Part shown: positions 8,493-17,973 of the stretch, one piece after another
Layout: each line of letters starts with the position of its first letter
How positions within the stretch are numbered: position 1 is the stretch's first letter
Assembly (NCBI RefSeq): GCF_014195445.1
Contig: NZ_JACIBT010000001.1
Location: forward strand, 930,001-994,000
Direction of reading: 5' to 3'
Length of the DNA stretch: 64,000 nucleotides
Origin: Garicola koreensis
GTDB lineage: Bacteria > Actinomycetota > Actinomycetes > Actinomycetales > Micrococcaceae
Made by a program: the position numbers and the translations under genes
The notes under the pieces: model-generated
Databases searched by the model: none
What the model saw: the letters and a program-made list of their open reading frames with translations, nothing else
Told to the model about the DNA's origin: nothing

Positions 8493-9785
8493 TTAGGCGG
8501 ACTTCTTGCGCAGTTTCTTGGCTTCGTCTCTGGTCAGCAGCAGCGGCTCGACGCCTTCGCGCACGACCTCACCGGTGACGGTCACGGCGGCGACGTCGTC
8601 GCGGCTGGGCAGGTCGAACATGATCGGGTTGAGCACGTTCTCCAGGATGGAGCGCAGACCGCGAGCACCGGTGCCGCGGGCCTGTGCCTGTTCCACGATG
8701 GCGGTGATCGCCTCCTGGTCGAACTCCAGCTCGACCTCGTCGATGGCGAACATTTTCTGGTACTGCCTCAGCAGCGCGTTCTTCGGTTCGGTGAGGATAT
8801 CGCGCAGTGCGTCGTCGTCGAGCTCCTCGACGGTGGCGACCACTGGCAGCCGGCCGATGAACTCCGGGATGAGGCCGAATTTGTGGAGGTCTTCGGGCTC
8901 GACGTCGGCATAGGTGACCTCATCACGGGTCATGGTCGACAGCGGAGCGCCGAAGCCAATGCCCTTGCGTCCGGCGCGGGACTCGATGATCTCTTCCAGC
9001 CCGGCGAAGGCCCCGGCGACGATGAACAGCACGTTGGAGGTGTCGATCTCGATGAACTCCTGCTGCGGGTGTTTGCGTCCACCCTGGGGCGCGACCGAAG
9101 CAGTCGCCCCCTCCAGAATCTTCAGCAGTGCCTGCTGAACGCCCTCCCCGGAGACGTCGCGGGTGATGGAGGGGTTCTCCGATTTGCGCGAGATCTTATC
9201 GATCTCATCGATGTAGACGATGCCCTGCTCGGCCTTCTTCACGTCGCCGTCGGCTGCCTGGATGAGCTTCAGCAGGATGTTCTCCACGTCTTCGCCCACA
9301 TAGCCGGCCTCGGTGAGGCTGGTGGCGTCGGCGACGATGAACGGCACTTCCAGCCTGCGGGCCAGCGACTGGGCCAGATAGGTCTTGCCCGATCCGGTGG
9401 GTCCGACCATCAGGATGTTGGACTTGCCGATCTCCACGTCGTCGTAGGGGCCCTTCTCCAGGGATGCGGTCCTCGCCGCCGAACCGGTGGCTCGGATGCG
9501 CTTGTAGTGGTTGTGCACCGCTACGGACAGTGCCCGCTTGGCCTGGTCCTGGCCCACGACGTACTCGTCCAAGTACTGGTAGATCTGGCGCGGGGTGGGC
9601 AGCTCGACCTCTGGGGTCTCCTGGACCTCGTTGAGGTACTCGTCGATGATCTCGTTGCACAGCTCGATGCACTCATCGCAGATGTACACACCGGGGCCGG
9701 CAATGAGCTTATAGCGGACCTGCTTCTGGCTCTTGCCGCAGAAAGAGCACTTCAGCAGATCTGTACTCTCACCAATTCGGGCCAT
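8493..9785 (-). CDS. clpX: ATP-dependent Clp protease ATP-binding subunit ClpX
   Basis: A 430-residue AAA+ unfoldase that feeds substrates to ClpP. The N-terminal zinc-binding domain has four cysteines (C13, C16, C36, C39). The AAA+ core shows Walker A GPTGSGKT, Walker B VYIDEID, a sensor region and an RKGIGFGAP pore-loop region. Length is normal. It follows clpP1 and clpP2 on the same strand, but the 87-base gap holds a TAGTGT hexamer about 45 bases before the start, so it probably also has its own promoter. Confidence 0.97.
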   Translation of the reverse strand: MARIGESTDLLKCSFCGKSQKQVRYKLIAGPGVYICDECIELCNEIIDEYLNEVQETPEVELPTPRQIYQYLDEYVVGQDQAKRALSVAVHNHYKRIRATGSAARTASLEKGPYDDVEIGKSNILMVGPTGSGKTYLAQSLARRLEVPFIVADATSLTEAGYVGEDVENILLKLIQAADGDVKKAEQGIVYIDEIDKISRKSENPSITRDVSGEGVQQALLKILEGATASVAPQGGRKHPQQEFIEIDTSNVLFIVAGAFAGLEEIIESRAGRKGIGFGAPLSTMTRDEVTYADVEPEDLHKFGLIPEFIGRLPVVATVEELDDDALRDILTEPKNALLRQYQKMFAIDEVELEFDQEAITAIVEQAQARGTGARGLRSILENVLNPIMFDLPSRDDVAAVTVTGEVVREGVEPLLLTRDEAKKLRKKSA

Positions 9786-9872
9786 GACTGAGAAACCCCT
9801 CGAGCTGGATGGATGATCGGTATGTGTTCAACACTACGCCACCCGGCGGACGCCACCAGTGACCGGCGTGGC

Positions 9873-10547
9873 CTACACCGGCAGTTTGCGTGAGGTGAGT
9901 ACCTCGTCGATCAGCCCGTACTCCTTGGCCTCTTCGGCGGAGAGGAACTTATCGCGGTCGATGTCTTCACGAACCTGCTCGGCACTGCGGTTGGTGTGCT
10001 CAGCCAGCACCTCTTCCATCCAGGTGCGGATCCGGCCGATCTCATCTGCCTGGATGGCCAGATCAGTGGCGGTCCCCTGGGAGCCGCCCATAGCCGGCTG
10101 GTGGATGAGCACACGCGCGTTGGGCAGAGCGAGCCGCTTGCCGGGGGTCCCGGCTCCCAGCAGCACTGCTGCCGCCGAGGCGGCCTGACCCAGGCAGACC
10201 GTCTGCACATGCGGGCGGATGAACTGGATCGTGTCGTAGATGGCGGTCATCGCGGTGAAGGAGCCGCCCGGGGAGTTGATGTAGAGGGTGATGTCGCGTT
10301 CGGAGTCCATCGACTCCAGCACCAGCAGCTGGGCCATGATGTCGTCAGCGGAGGCGTCGTCGACCTGGGTGCCCAGGAACACGATGCGGTCTTCGAAGAG
10401 CTTGGCGTAGGGATCCTGGCGTTTGAAGCCGTAGGGGGTGCGCTCCTCGAAGGAGGGCAGCACGTAGCGGCTGGAGGGCGTGGGGGTGCTCGGCACAGCC
10501 CCGGGCATCTGGGCGCCCTGTGAATTCTGGTCAGCGGTGAAGTTCAT
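9873..10547 (-). CDS. clpP2: ATP-dependent Clp protease proteolytic subunit ClpP2
   Basis: A 224-residue serine peptidase subunit. The nucleophile is Ser124 in [11 protein letters not shown], the His is His149 in VLIHQPA, and the Asp lies in the REDIDRD stretch. The N-terminal extension of about 40 residues ([20 protein letters not shown]) is typical of actinobacterial ClpP2, which forms a mixed ClpP1P2 barrel and makes the ClpX contact. Start chosen at the ATG with AGGAGA upstream; the longer open frame is not supported. It lies 56 bases after clpP1 and is cotranscribed with it. Confidence 0.95.
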   Translation of the reverse strand: MNFTADQNSQGAQMPGAVPSTPTPSSRYVLPSFEERTPYGFKRQDPYAKLFEDRIVFLGTQVDDASADDIMAQLLVLESMDSERDITLYINSPGGSFTAMTAIYDTIQFIRPHVQTVCLGQAASAAAVLLGAGTPGKRLALPNARVLIHQPAMGGSQGTATDLAIQADEIGRIRTWMEEVLAEHTNRSAEQVREDIDRDKFLSAEEAKEYGLIDEVLTSRKLPV

Positions 10548-10603
10548 GTCTCTCCTGAGGAATCCTTGAGAAGTTCTGGCGGTCGTCGTCGTACGCCGGA
10601 GGG

Positions 10604-11212
10604 TCAGGCTCCCCCGCCGCCGGAGACGGTGGCCTGGCGCCTGGCGATCTTGTCGAAGAAGCCGTATTCCAGGCCGTCTTCTGCGGTGAACCATTTGTCG
10701 CGGGCGTTGTCGGTGAGGATCGTCTCCACCGTCTGACCGGTATGTTCTGCGGTGAGTTCGGCCATGACCTGCTTCATGTGCTTGATCAGCTCGGCCTGGA
10801 TGCGCACATCAGATTCCTGGCCGCCAATCCCGCCGGAGGGCTGGTGCATCAGGATGCGTGCGTGGGGGGTGGCGAAGCGCTTGCCGACGGTGCCGGAGGA
10901 CAGCAGGAACTGCCCCATGGAGGCGGCCAGGCCGGTGGCGACGGTGACCACATCGTTGGGGATGAACTGCATCGTGTCGTAGATGGCCATCCCCGCGGTG
11001 ACCGAGCCGCCGGGCGAGTTGATGTAGAGGTAGATATCGGCTTCGGGATCCTCGGCCGACAGCAGCAGCATCTGCGAGCAGATGGCGTTGGCGTTGTCGT
11101 CGCGGACCTCGGAGCCCAGCCAGATGATCCGCTCTTTGAGCAGGCGGTTGTAAATGTAGTCGTCCTTGGACGCCGGATCCACATCCGCCATCCGGGGCTG
11201 CTGCTCAGACAT
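10604..11212 (-). CDS. clpP1: ATP-dependent Clp protease proteolytic subunit ClpP1
   Basis: A 202-residue ClpP. Catalytic Ser98 is in [10 protein letters not shown] and His123 in ILMHQPSGG, 25 residues apart as in E. coli ClpP. GGAGGA lies close to the ATG at 11212. The open frame extends about 130 codons upstream without homology, so that part is non-coding. First gene of the clpP1P2 unit; the 325-base gap before it holds the promoter region. Confidence 0.95.
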   Translation of the reverse strand: MSEQQPRMADVDPASKDDYIYNRLLKERIIWLGSEVRDDNANAICSQMLLLSAEDPEADIYLYINSPGGSVTAGMAIYDTMQFIPNDVVTVATGLAASMGQFLLSSGTVGKRFATPHARILMHQPSGGIGGQESDVRIQAELIKHMKQVMAELTAEHTGQTVETILTDNARDKWFTAEDGLEYGFFDKIARRQATVSGGGGA

Positions 11213-11440
11213 GGACTGTTCCTCCAGTGGGTTGCAGGCTCGTGTTCTCCCCAGAACCCTACTGGAGAGCGCGGACGAGTAGGTCTTCACCGCCGCACTG
11301 TTCGCCGTCGGCACACCACGCTGGGCGACCGCCGCATTGTCCGCCGCCCTGAGGTCCAAGTCCGCTCCCCCAGCTTTCCCCGGGACCACCAGGGCACTGA
11401 AGTCGATTCGGGCCCGGGCGTGTGGATGCGCGGGCACAGA
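11213..11440. other. Intergenic region upstream of clpP1P2
   Basis: No gene is supported here. On the minus strand, 11250-11265 reads CCAGTAGGGTTCTGGG, an imperfect palindrome that contains a possible -10 (TAGGGT) and repeats the element found before the sugar importer. I looked for a ClgR-like site by eye and did not see a clear one. The rest is GC-rich without obvious structure. Confidence 0.4.
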
Positions 11441-11505
11441 AAATCCCCCCGAATGTTGCACGCACCGCTGTTTTCGCAGCGGCGACGCAACATTCGAGGG
11501 GATCT
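11441..11505. repeat. Palindromic repeat with CGAATGTTGC core (copy 1), probable tig terminator
   Basis: Arms at 11441-11459 and 11487-11505 are 19 bases with two mismatches; each contains CGAATGTTGC or its complement. The loop holds a second perfect hairpin, CCGCTG-TTTTCG-CAGCGG (11465-11482). It starts 33 bases after the tig stop codon, and on the minus strand the outer stem ends in GGGGGGATTTTC, so it can act as a terminator for tig. The left arm matches 17 of 19 positions of the left arm at 42309. Confidence 0.75.
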
Positions 11506-11537
11506 GCGACGACGTCGGGAACGTGTCCCGTTCGTTG

Positions 11538-12956
11538 CTACTTCTCTTCGGACTCCTCAGCCTCTGCGCCCTCAGTCTGGCCGGCCTCTTCGGCATCCTC
11601 GGTCTCCGCGGACTCTTCAGCCTCGGCGGCCTCGGCGGTCGCTTCGCCGTCGTCCTCGTCTGAGGGCGGGTTGACGAACTCGCTGAGGTCGACGTCGTTG
11701 CCCTCGGAGTCGGTGACCTTGGCCACCTCCAGCACCTTGGCCAGAGCCTTACGACGACGGACCTCGCCCATGATCATGGGCACCTGTCCGGCCTGGTCGA
11801 GCATCTGGGCGAACTGGTTGGGCTCCATGCCGTACTGCTGGGCAGTGGCCACGATGTATTCGATGATCTCGTTCTGCTCAACACCGACCTCTTCGCGGTC
11901 GGCGACGATGTCCAGCACGATCTCGTTGCGGAAGGCTTCCTCGGTCTGCTGGCGGATCTCGGCACGGTGGTCCTCCGTGTCGTGATCATCGCCCTCGGAG
12001 TGACCCTGGGAGGTGAAGTGCTGCTCGGTCTGCTCCTGCACGACGGAGTCCGGGACGGGCACCTCCACCAGGTTCAGCAGCTTCTCCAGCACTTTGTCGC
12101 GAGCTTCTACGCCCTGCTCCTCCACCACTGTGGATTCGGCCTTGGTGGTCAGGTCGGCCTTGAGCTCCTCGATCGTGTCGAACTCGCTGGCCAGCTGGGC
12201 GAACTCGTCGTCGGCCTCCGGCAGCTCGCGCTCCTTCACGGCGGTCAGCGTCACCTTCACGATGGCCTCCTCGCCGGAGTGGTCGCCGCCGGCCAGGGTG
12301 GTCTCGAAGGTGGCGTCCTCCTCAGCGGAGAGGCCCTCCAGCGCCTCGTCGAGGCCCTCCAGCATAGTGCCGGATCCGACCTGGTAGGAGAGCCCGGTGG
12401 CGTTGTCAACCTCTTCTTCGCCGACGGTAGCGATCAGGTCGATGGTGACGAAGTCGTCCTTCTCTGCCGGACGGTCAATGTCCTTCAGCGTGCCGAAGCG
12501 GCTGCGCAGCTCGTCGAGCTCCCTCTGCACGGCCTCCTCGTCAGCGCTGCGGGCCTCGACCTCGACCTCGAGGCCGGCGTAGTCGGGCAGCTCCACGTCG
12601 GGCTTGATGTCCAGCTCGCCGGAGAACTTCAGTGCGCCCTCGTTGGTCTTGGTGTCGGGAATCTCTTCGACCTCGACCTCCGGGCGGGAGAGCGGGGTGA
12701 TGTCAGCATCAGCCAGGCCTGCCTGGTAGAACTCCTGCAGGCCGTCGTTGATGGCCTGCTGGATGACCTGCTCACGGCCGAGGCGCTGATCGATGATGGC
12801 GGCCGGCACTTTGCCCTTGCGGAAGCCGGGGACCTGGACCTGCTGCGCAATGGTCTTGTAGGCGTCCTTGATCTTCGGCTCGAGCTCCTCGCCAGACACC
12901 TCCACGGTGAGCTTGACTCGAGTCGGGTTCAGTTCTTCGACGGTGCTCTTGACCAC
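11538..12956 (-). CDS. tig: Trigger factor, ribosome-associated chaperone
   Basis: A 472-residue chaperone and peptidyl-prolyl isomerase. The ribosome-docking N-terminal domain includes the signature GFRKGKVP. The FKBP domain is in the middle (about residues 150-240, [19 protein letters not shown]). The helical C-terminal domain ends in a very acidic tail of Glu, Ala and Asp of about 45 residues. The start is GTG, with AGGAG seven bases upstream; the open frame beyond it runs through tRNA-Pro and is not coding. Its position upstream of clpP1P2 and clpX is the usual bacterial arrangement linking folding with proteolysis. Confidence 0.95.
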   Translation of the reverse strand: MVKSTVEELNPTRVKLTVEVSGEELEPKIKDAYKTIAQQVQVPGFRKGKVPAAIIDQRLGREQVIQQAINDGLQEFYQAGLADADITPLSRPEVEVEEIPDTKTNEGALKFSGELDIKPDVELPDYAGLEVEVEARSADEEAVQRELDELRSRFGTLKDIDRPAEKDDFVTIDLIATVGEEEVDNATGLSYQVGSGTMLEGLDEALEGLSAEEDATFETTLAGGDHSGEEAIVKVTLTAVKERELPEADDEFAQLASEFDTIEELKADLTTKAESTVVEEQGVEARDKVLEKLLNLVEVPVPDSVVQEQTEQHFTSQGHSEGDDHDTEDHRAEIRQQTEEAFRNEIVLDIVADREEVGVEQNEIIEYIVATAQQYGMEPNQFAQMLDQAGQVPMIMGEVRRRKALAKVLEVAKVTDSEGNDVDLSEFVNPPSDEDDGEATAEAAEAEESAETEDAEEAGQTEGAEAEESEEK

Positions 12957-13054
12957 GTAGGGACTCCTGATTGCTGATGCGTTTCGGTCGTAATGGTGCG
13001 GGATGCTCCCGCAGACGTCAGTGCGGCACTGCTGATGATGCACTGGTGCCGTCG

Positions 13055-13128
<74 letters not shown>

Positions 13129-13321
13129 AGTAAGCGGACTGAAACAGCCCTGTTGCTCATGCCATGAATTTCCGCGCTGCCCTCAACGAGTGTCCGGCAG
13201 CCTCAGACACGGACTGGACCAGCCTACCGTTTAGCTGGATATACCGCCATTTTGCCATCTTCACCCGCCGCTGAGTGCACACCGGGGTTATCGCAGCGGC
13301 ATATAAGTTCTGCTCGGCTTT

Positions 13322-14077
13322 CTAGAAGAAAGTCATGCGCACGCCGGTGAACAGGGCCGCCAATGCGCCCAGGGCCGCCAGTGCGAGCACGCTGCGACCG
13401 ATCAGCTGATCACTGACTCGGCGCTGCACCCATTGGCCCAGATAGATTCCGACGATGATCGCCGCAGTGGAACCGACCCAGCCCCACCACGGCAGCCCCG
13501 GCAGCTGTCCTTGGTCCAACGCCCATTTCATTCCGAAGGCCGCAGCGGACATCACCAGCCACAGCGGCTGCAGCGTCGCGATCATCTTCAGCAGCGACCA
13601 TCTGGAGAGCACCGTATACACCGTGGTCGCCGGAGCTCCCACCCCAGCCAACACGGTGCCGGCGCCAGCACCGATGCCGGTCAGCGTCTGAACTGTGCGC
13701 CCATCGACCCGAGAGCTGACCCGGCGGATCACCGCTGAGATGACCAGCCCCATCAGCACCACAGCGGCCACCACGATGTACAGCGGCCCCGGTGGGGTGT
13801 GCACCGCCAGCCACGCAGCCGCCGGCATGATGAGCAGGGCCGGCACAGCCAACCAGAGGAATTTGCCCCACTCGATGTATTGGCGCAGCTGCCACATGAT
13901 CAGAATGGGGGCAAAGATGCTGAGGAAGTTCACCAGCATGACGCCTTCGTGCGGAGGCATGATCAGCACCAGGAACGGTGCCATCACCATGCCGAAGCCG
14001 AAGCCTACGATGCGCTGAATCCCGGCCACCACCAGCGTCGCAACGATGACGACGACGCTGATCAGGGCACTTTCCAC
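13322..14077 (-). CDS. TauE/SafE-family membrane transporter
   Basis: A 251-residue, very hydrophobic protein with about eight predicted membrane segments in two repeated halves. It begins ESALISVVVIVATLVVAGIQ and has the family-typical GFGFGMVMAPFLVLIMPP after the first helix and a TLTGIGAGAGTVLAGVGAPA motif at the start of the second half. The family exports sulfite, sulfonates or related anions; substrate unknown here. The start is GTG. It follows the aldehyde dehydrogenase on the same strand after 116 bases, so it may be the last gene of the catabolic cluster, but that is weak evidence. Confidence 0.8.
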   Translation of the reverse strand: MESALISVVVIVATLVVAGIQRIVGFGFGMVMAPFLVLIMPPHEGVMLVNFLSIFAPILIMWQLRQYIEWGKFLWLAVPALLIMPAAAWLAVHTPPGPLYIVVAAVVLMGLVISAVIRRVSSRVDGRTVQTLTGIGAGAGTVLAGVGAPATTVYTVLSRWSLLKMIATLQPLWLVMSAAAFGMKWALDQGQLPGLPWWGWVGSTAAIIVGIYLGQWVQRRVSDQLIGRSVLALAALGALAALFTGVRMTFF

Positions 14078-14193
14078 TGAGGCCTACTTTCTGAGCGGTT
14101 ACTCGCCGCAGCGGCCGAAGCGCAGCTGCTGCGCGGCCCGTTCGGGGCGGTTCAGGACACAGCTGCGAGCCTACACCTCCGCAGTGGGCTGGT

Positions 14194-15576
14194 TCAGCGC
14201 TCCTTGGCGTATTTGACCAGTCGCTTGTTGACGAACTCCTCCATGCCGTAGCGCCCCAGTTCGCGGCCGATGCCCGAGCGCTTCACTCCCCCGAAGGGCA
14301 GCTCGGCAGCAGTGCTGGCACCTTCGTTGAGGTAGACCATGCCGGATTCGATCTGATCCGCGACCCGCTCGGCACGGTCCAGGTCGGTGGCGTGGACGGA
14401 GGCGGAGAGCCCGTAGTCGGAATCGTTGGCCAGGGCCACCGCAGCATCCTGATCGGCCACACGGTAGACCATCGCCACCGGTCCGAAGAGCTCCTCGCGG
14501 TAGGCCCGCATCTCCTCGGTGATGCCGGTGAGCATCGTGGGTTCGTACCAGGGGCCGGGCCGGTCCGCCCGGCGTCCTCCGGAGTGGACCCTCGCCCCAT
14601 GCGAGACGGCGTCCTGAACCTGGGCGTCGAGGTCCTCTGCCGCACGTTCAGAGGACATCGGCCCCATGAAGGTGTCATCGGAGGTCGGGTCCCCCAGCTG
14701 CACACCCTTGACGGCGTCTTCGAGCTGGTCCACGAAGTCCTCGTAGAACTCATCGAGCACAATGATGCGTTTGGCCGCGTTGCAGGCCTGCCCGGCGTTG
14801 CCCATCCGGGATGCCAGAGCCCGCTTGACCGCCTGCGGCACCACCTCACGGTCCAGGACCAGGAATGGGTCGTTGCCGCCGAGCTCCAGCACGATCTTTT
14901 TCAGGTGTTTGCCGGCGACCTGTGCCACGGCCGAGCCGGCCCGCTCGGAACCGGTCAGCGAGACGCCCTGTACCCGGCGGTCGGGGATGATCATCTCCGC
15001 AACCTGCTCATTGCTGGCATACACGTTGACGAAGGCCCCTGCCGGCAGACCGGCGTCCAGGAACAGCTGCTCCATCGCCGCTGCCGACTCCGGGCACTGC
15101 GGGGCGTGCTTAAGCAAGATCGTATTGCCGACCATCAGGTTCGGTGCGGCGAAGCGGGCCACCTGATAGTAGGGGAAGTTCCACGGCATGATCCCCAGCA
15201 GCACACCGTAGGCGTCATTGCGCACCACGGCCCGGCCCCCGCGGGCGACGTCGACCTCTTCGTCGGCAAGGTAGCCTTCGCCGCGCTCGGCGTAGTAGCG
15301 ATAGATCGAGACGACGATCTTCAGCTCCCCCAGCGCCTGCTTACGAGGCTTGCCCATCTCCCGGGTGATGATCGCAGCCAGCTGCTCGGCCCGCTCCTCG
15401 TAGAGGTCGGCGACCCGGCTCAGCAGCGCCGCCCGCTCCGACGCAACGGTAGCCGACCACGCCGGAAACGCGTCCCCGGCGGCATCAAGCGCCCGGGCGA
15501 TCTGCTCATCGGTGGCGGTGGCGTATTCCTGCTCGACAACGCCGGTGGCTGGGTTAGTGACTGCATAAGTGCTCAT
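14194..15576 (-). CDS. NAD(P)-dependent aldehyde dehydrogenase, succinate-semialdehyde type
   Basis: A 460-residue aldehyde dehydrogenase. The general base is the Glu in LELGGNDPF and the nucleophile the Cys in GNAGQACNAAKR; the substitution of Asn-Ala after the Cys is usual for the short succinate-semialdehyde group. It ends SGIGRELGRYGMEEFVNKR. It would oxidise a semialdehyde to the acid, fitting an omega-amino-acid pathway with the aminotransferase upstream. The ATG at 15576 has TAGGAT ending seven bases upstream and no ribosome binding site, so it probably has its own leaderless promoter as well as read-through from the operon. Confidence 0.88.
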   Translation of the reverse strand: MSTYAVTNPATGVVEQEYATATDEQIARALDAAGDAFPAWSATVASERAALLSRVADLYEERAEQLAAIITREMGKPRKQALGELKIVVSIYRYYAERGEGYLADEEVDVARGGRAVVRNDAYGVLLGIMPWNFPYYQVARFAAPNLMVGNTILLKHAPQCPESAAAMEQLFLDAGLPAGAFVNVYASNEQVAEMIIPDRRVQGVSLTGSERAGSAVAQVAGKHLKKIVLELGGNDPFLVLDREVVPQAVKRALASRMGNAGQACNAAKRIIVLDEFYEDFVDQLEDAVKGVQLGDPTSDDTFMGPMSSERAAEDLDAQVQDAVSHGARVHSGGRRADRPGPWYEPTMLTGITEEMRAYREELFGPVAMVYRVADQDAAVALANDSDYGLSASVHATDLDRAERVADQIESGMVYLNEGASTAAELPFGGVKRSGIGRELGRYGMEEFVNKRLVKYAKER

Positions 15577-15635
15577 GAGACCAATCCTACGTCTTCCAAT
15601 CCCTAGCCCCAACGGTGCGCGATAAGACTGCCCGG

Positions 15636-16187
15636 TCAGGCAGAAAAAACATAATGGTTACCGTTGAGGCCGTCGATAATAACCTCCAGTTTCCGATTCT
15701 GATACACACCCTGAATCCACCAGTTGGGTTTCCCGAAAAGCACCGGCTTACCGTACTGCCGCAGGTGTCCGGCGCAATCGAGACGCCGACGACGCAACAG
15801 CACCCCGTTGACCAACCGCCTGGCCGCCTCCTCCGCCTGCTCGGTCGCAATCGCCTGGACGGGCGGGGAGAGGTGACTGCTGACCTCGACCTGGTCTATC
15901 GCGACGAAATCGACGTCGTCCCAGTGCTCGGCGGCGTATGCTCGCCCTCCCACCAAGTCAACCAGCGCATGGGCATGCATAGGCCGGGCGAGTGGTCGTT
16001 CCCATTGGAAGGCAACACCGAGCATCGGGTGATGGTACATATCGGTTCGAACCTGTGTGGCACCCGGCAGCCTGCGGGAGACCCACTGCCTGACTCGCTG
16101 CTCAGTAATCTGAGCTGGCCAGGCGATCTGCGGGTCTTTGCGGTGATCGGAGTCAGCATCAGTGTTGCCTGATGCAGTCACACTCAT
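15636..16187 (-). CDS. Uncharacterised protein in omega-amino-acid operon
   Basis: A 183-residue protein that I do not recognise. It has no membrane segment or signal peptide. It is rich in Trp and His, with MYHHPMLGVAFQWERPLARP in the first third and a conserved-looking end, KPNWWIQGVYQNRKLEVIID. The ATG is preceded by GGGGAG, and its ATGA overlaps the stop of the symporter gene, so it is translationally coupled to the transporter and surely expressed. The context suggests a cytoplasmic role linked to uptake or metabolism of the transported compound, but no activity can be assigned. Confidence 0.7.
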   Translation of the reverse strand: MSVTASGNTDADSDHRKDPQIAWPAQITEQRVRQWVSRRLPGATQVRTDMYHHPMLGVAFQWERPLARPMHAHALVDLVGGRAYAAEHWDDVDFVAIDQVEVSSHLSPPVQAIATEQAEEAARRLVNGVLLRRRRLDCAGHLRQYGKPVLFGKPNWWIQGVYQNRKLEVIIDGLNGNHYVFSA

Positions 16188-17785
16188 GGTTTCTCCCCAC
16201 CAGCTTGTTGGCCAGTCGTGTCGCCGCTGCGGAGGCTCACATCCTCTTCGGGCACGTTCGGCCGCTGGGTGGCCAGCGTGGCATCCTCACCGATGACCAG
16301 CCGCTTAGGCGCTGGCGCGACCTTCATCGTTTCCTCAACCGCAGCCAGGACCCGAGCAGGCACGGGGTGTGACTTTTGTGTTGCAAGTGACACCACGACG
16401 ATGGTGATGACTGAAGCGCTGAGTCCGAAAACCATCGCGTCCAGTCCGAGTCCCTCTTCAGTGTTCAACAGCTGCGCGGCAACAGCGACCACCGTTCCAA
16501 CAGCCATGGATGCGATCGCACCCGGTGTGTTGGCCCGTTTCCACCAGACGGCGCATACGTAGACGGGGACGAAGGCAGAACCCAGTACGGAGGTGGCGAA
16601 CACCACTATGTCAAAGACGCCCGGTGGCCGGATCAGCGCGAAGCTCAGTCCGATCAGCGCAACAATCAGAATCGCCACTCGTGAGATGGTGACCGAGCTG
16701 CGCTCGCCCAAATTCTTCTGCACAAAGCGTCGCCACAGGTCCTGAGAGGCAATCGTGCCAGTCTGCAGCAGCAGCGAGTCTGCAGTAGACATAATTGCAG
16801 CCATAATCGCGGCCATAACGAGCCCAACGGCGAAGGGTGGCAGCACCGTGTCGGCAACTTCGAAGATAGCCATCTCCGGGTCGTCAAGGTTCGGCACGAT
16901 AAGCAAGCCCATCATACCGATGATGTAGGCGGCTGGAATGAAGAGGAAATTGAATCCTGTGGCGTAGAGTCCAGCCCGGCGTGCGATCGAGGCACGGCGC
17001 ATCGACATGTGGCCGACATTGACGTGCGGCCAGCCCATATAACCGATGGAGAAGACCAAGAGTGCGCCCAGGATCAGCCCCCACTGCCCGAAGTACTGTC
17101 CCTCGGCACCCCACATGGTCAGGAGATTCTCGTTCAGTTCCCCCAGGCTCTCGTTGCCAGCTGTCAGCCCGCCGACGTGCTGCAATGTGGCGATGAAGAT
17201 CCACAGCATGCCGATGACCATGATGATCGACTGCAGGAAGTTGGTGTAGGCGACCGCCAGGTACCCGCCGAGGAAGGTATAGATAAGGATGACGCCGATG
17301 GCGATGACCAATGCGATGTTAAGGTCCAACCCCGTGACCAGGGAGAGCCCCTGCCCTCCGGCCAACAGTTGCGCGAGCACATAGAAGAACATGGCAAACA
17401 GGGCGATGGGTGCGGCAACTAAGCGGGTCCACTTGGAGGGGTATCGATGCTCCAGATATCCGATGGACGTGATGGAGCCCAGCATGTGGGAAAGCTTGCG
17501 CATCCGTCGCCCGATGATGGAGAGGTTGAGAACTCCCCCGCCGATGTCGCCCAGTGCGTACCACATCCCGTAGTAACCCTGACTGTAGCCCAGCCCGCCG
17601 GCGCCGAGGAACATATAGCCGGACATGGAGGTGCTCTGCAGTCGGAGGGCAGTAACGCCAGCACCGAGGTTGCGTCCACCCAGCAGGTAGCCGGCCCTAT
17701 CCTTGGACGCAGTTCGGGTGACCGAGACCCCAATGGTGATGACGACAACGAAGTAGATAAGCAGAAAGATCAGTTCAATGCTCAC
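16184..17785 (-). CDS. Sodium:solute symporter family transporter
   Basis: A 533-residue SSS-family protein with about 13 predicted membrane segments. Family features include GGRNLGAGVTALRLQSTSMSG near the first helices, a GYLEHRYPSKWTR loop and AAIMAAIMSTADSLLLQTGT, which contains the SSS signature region that binds sodium. It would import an organic solute together with sodium; the neighbours suggest an omega-amino acid. The GTG start overlaps the small upstream gene by four bases, and its stop overlaps the unknown gene downstream. The C-terminal 50 residues are cytoplasmic and hydrophilic. Confidence 0.9.
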   Translation of the reverse strand: MSIELIFLLIYFVVVITIGVSVTRTASKDRAGYLLGGRNLGAGVTALRLQSTSMSGYMFLGAGGLGYSQGYYGMWYALGDIGGGVLNLSIIGRRMRKLSHMLGSITSIGYLEHRYPSKWTRLVAAPIALFAMFFYVLAQLLAGGQGLSLVTGLDLNIALVIAIGVILIYTFLGGYLAVAYTNFLQSIIMVIGMLWIFIATLQHVGGLTAGNESLGELNENLLTMWGAEGQYFGQWGLILGALLVFSIGYMGWPHVNVGHMSMRRASIARRAGLYATGFNFLFIPAAYIIGMMGLLIVPNLDDPEMAIFEVADTVLPPFAVGLVMAAIMAAIMSTADSLLLQTGTIASQDLWRRFVQKNLGERSSVTISRVAILIVALIGLSFALIRPPGVFDIVVFATSVLGSAFVPVYVCAVWWKRANTPGAIASMAVGTVVAVAAQLLNTEEGLGLDAMVFGLSASVITIVVVSLATQKSHPVPARVLAAVEETMKVAPAPKRLVIGEDATLATQRPNVPEEDVSLRSGDTTGQQAGGEKP

Positions 17786-17970
17786 CGGCCCTCACCTCCT
17801 CCCACGCGAGGCGAGGCATCGCCGGGACTTGCGCCGTCCTGCGAGGGCGCGTAATCAGCGTCCTCCAGTGACCAGTTCGACGTTGAGAAGTAAAAAACCA
17901 ACGTGTAGATGACCCAGAAGGCCATAATGCTCCCCACAATTAGAACTGTGGTCATAGGCAGCCCGAGCAT
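17782..17970 (-). CDS. Small membrane protein paired with the symporter
   Basis: A 62-residue protein with one strong membrane helix (TTVLIVGSIMAFWVIYTLVF) and a short acidic, glycine-rich tail. Small one-helix proteins are often encoded just before SSS transporters and may be accessory subunits. It is preceded by AAAGGA and overlaps the symporter start by four bases, so the pair is made together. Function beyond this is not known. Confidence 0.75.
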   Translation of the reverse strand: MLGLPMTTVLIVGSIMAFWVIYTLVFYFSTSNWSLEDADYAPSQDGASPGDASPRVGGGEGR

Positions 17971-17973
17971 GGC

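Noticed and set aside
11213..11440. ClgR-type operator before clpP1
   Set aside because: Several CGC/GCG pairs occur by composition but none with convincing spacing or symmetry.
15615..16172. Plus-strand frame opposite the unknown operon protein
   Set aside because: The minus-strand gene has a ribosome binding site and ATGA coupling with the symporter; the plus-strand frame has neither.
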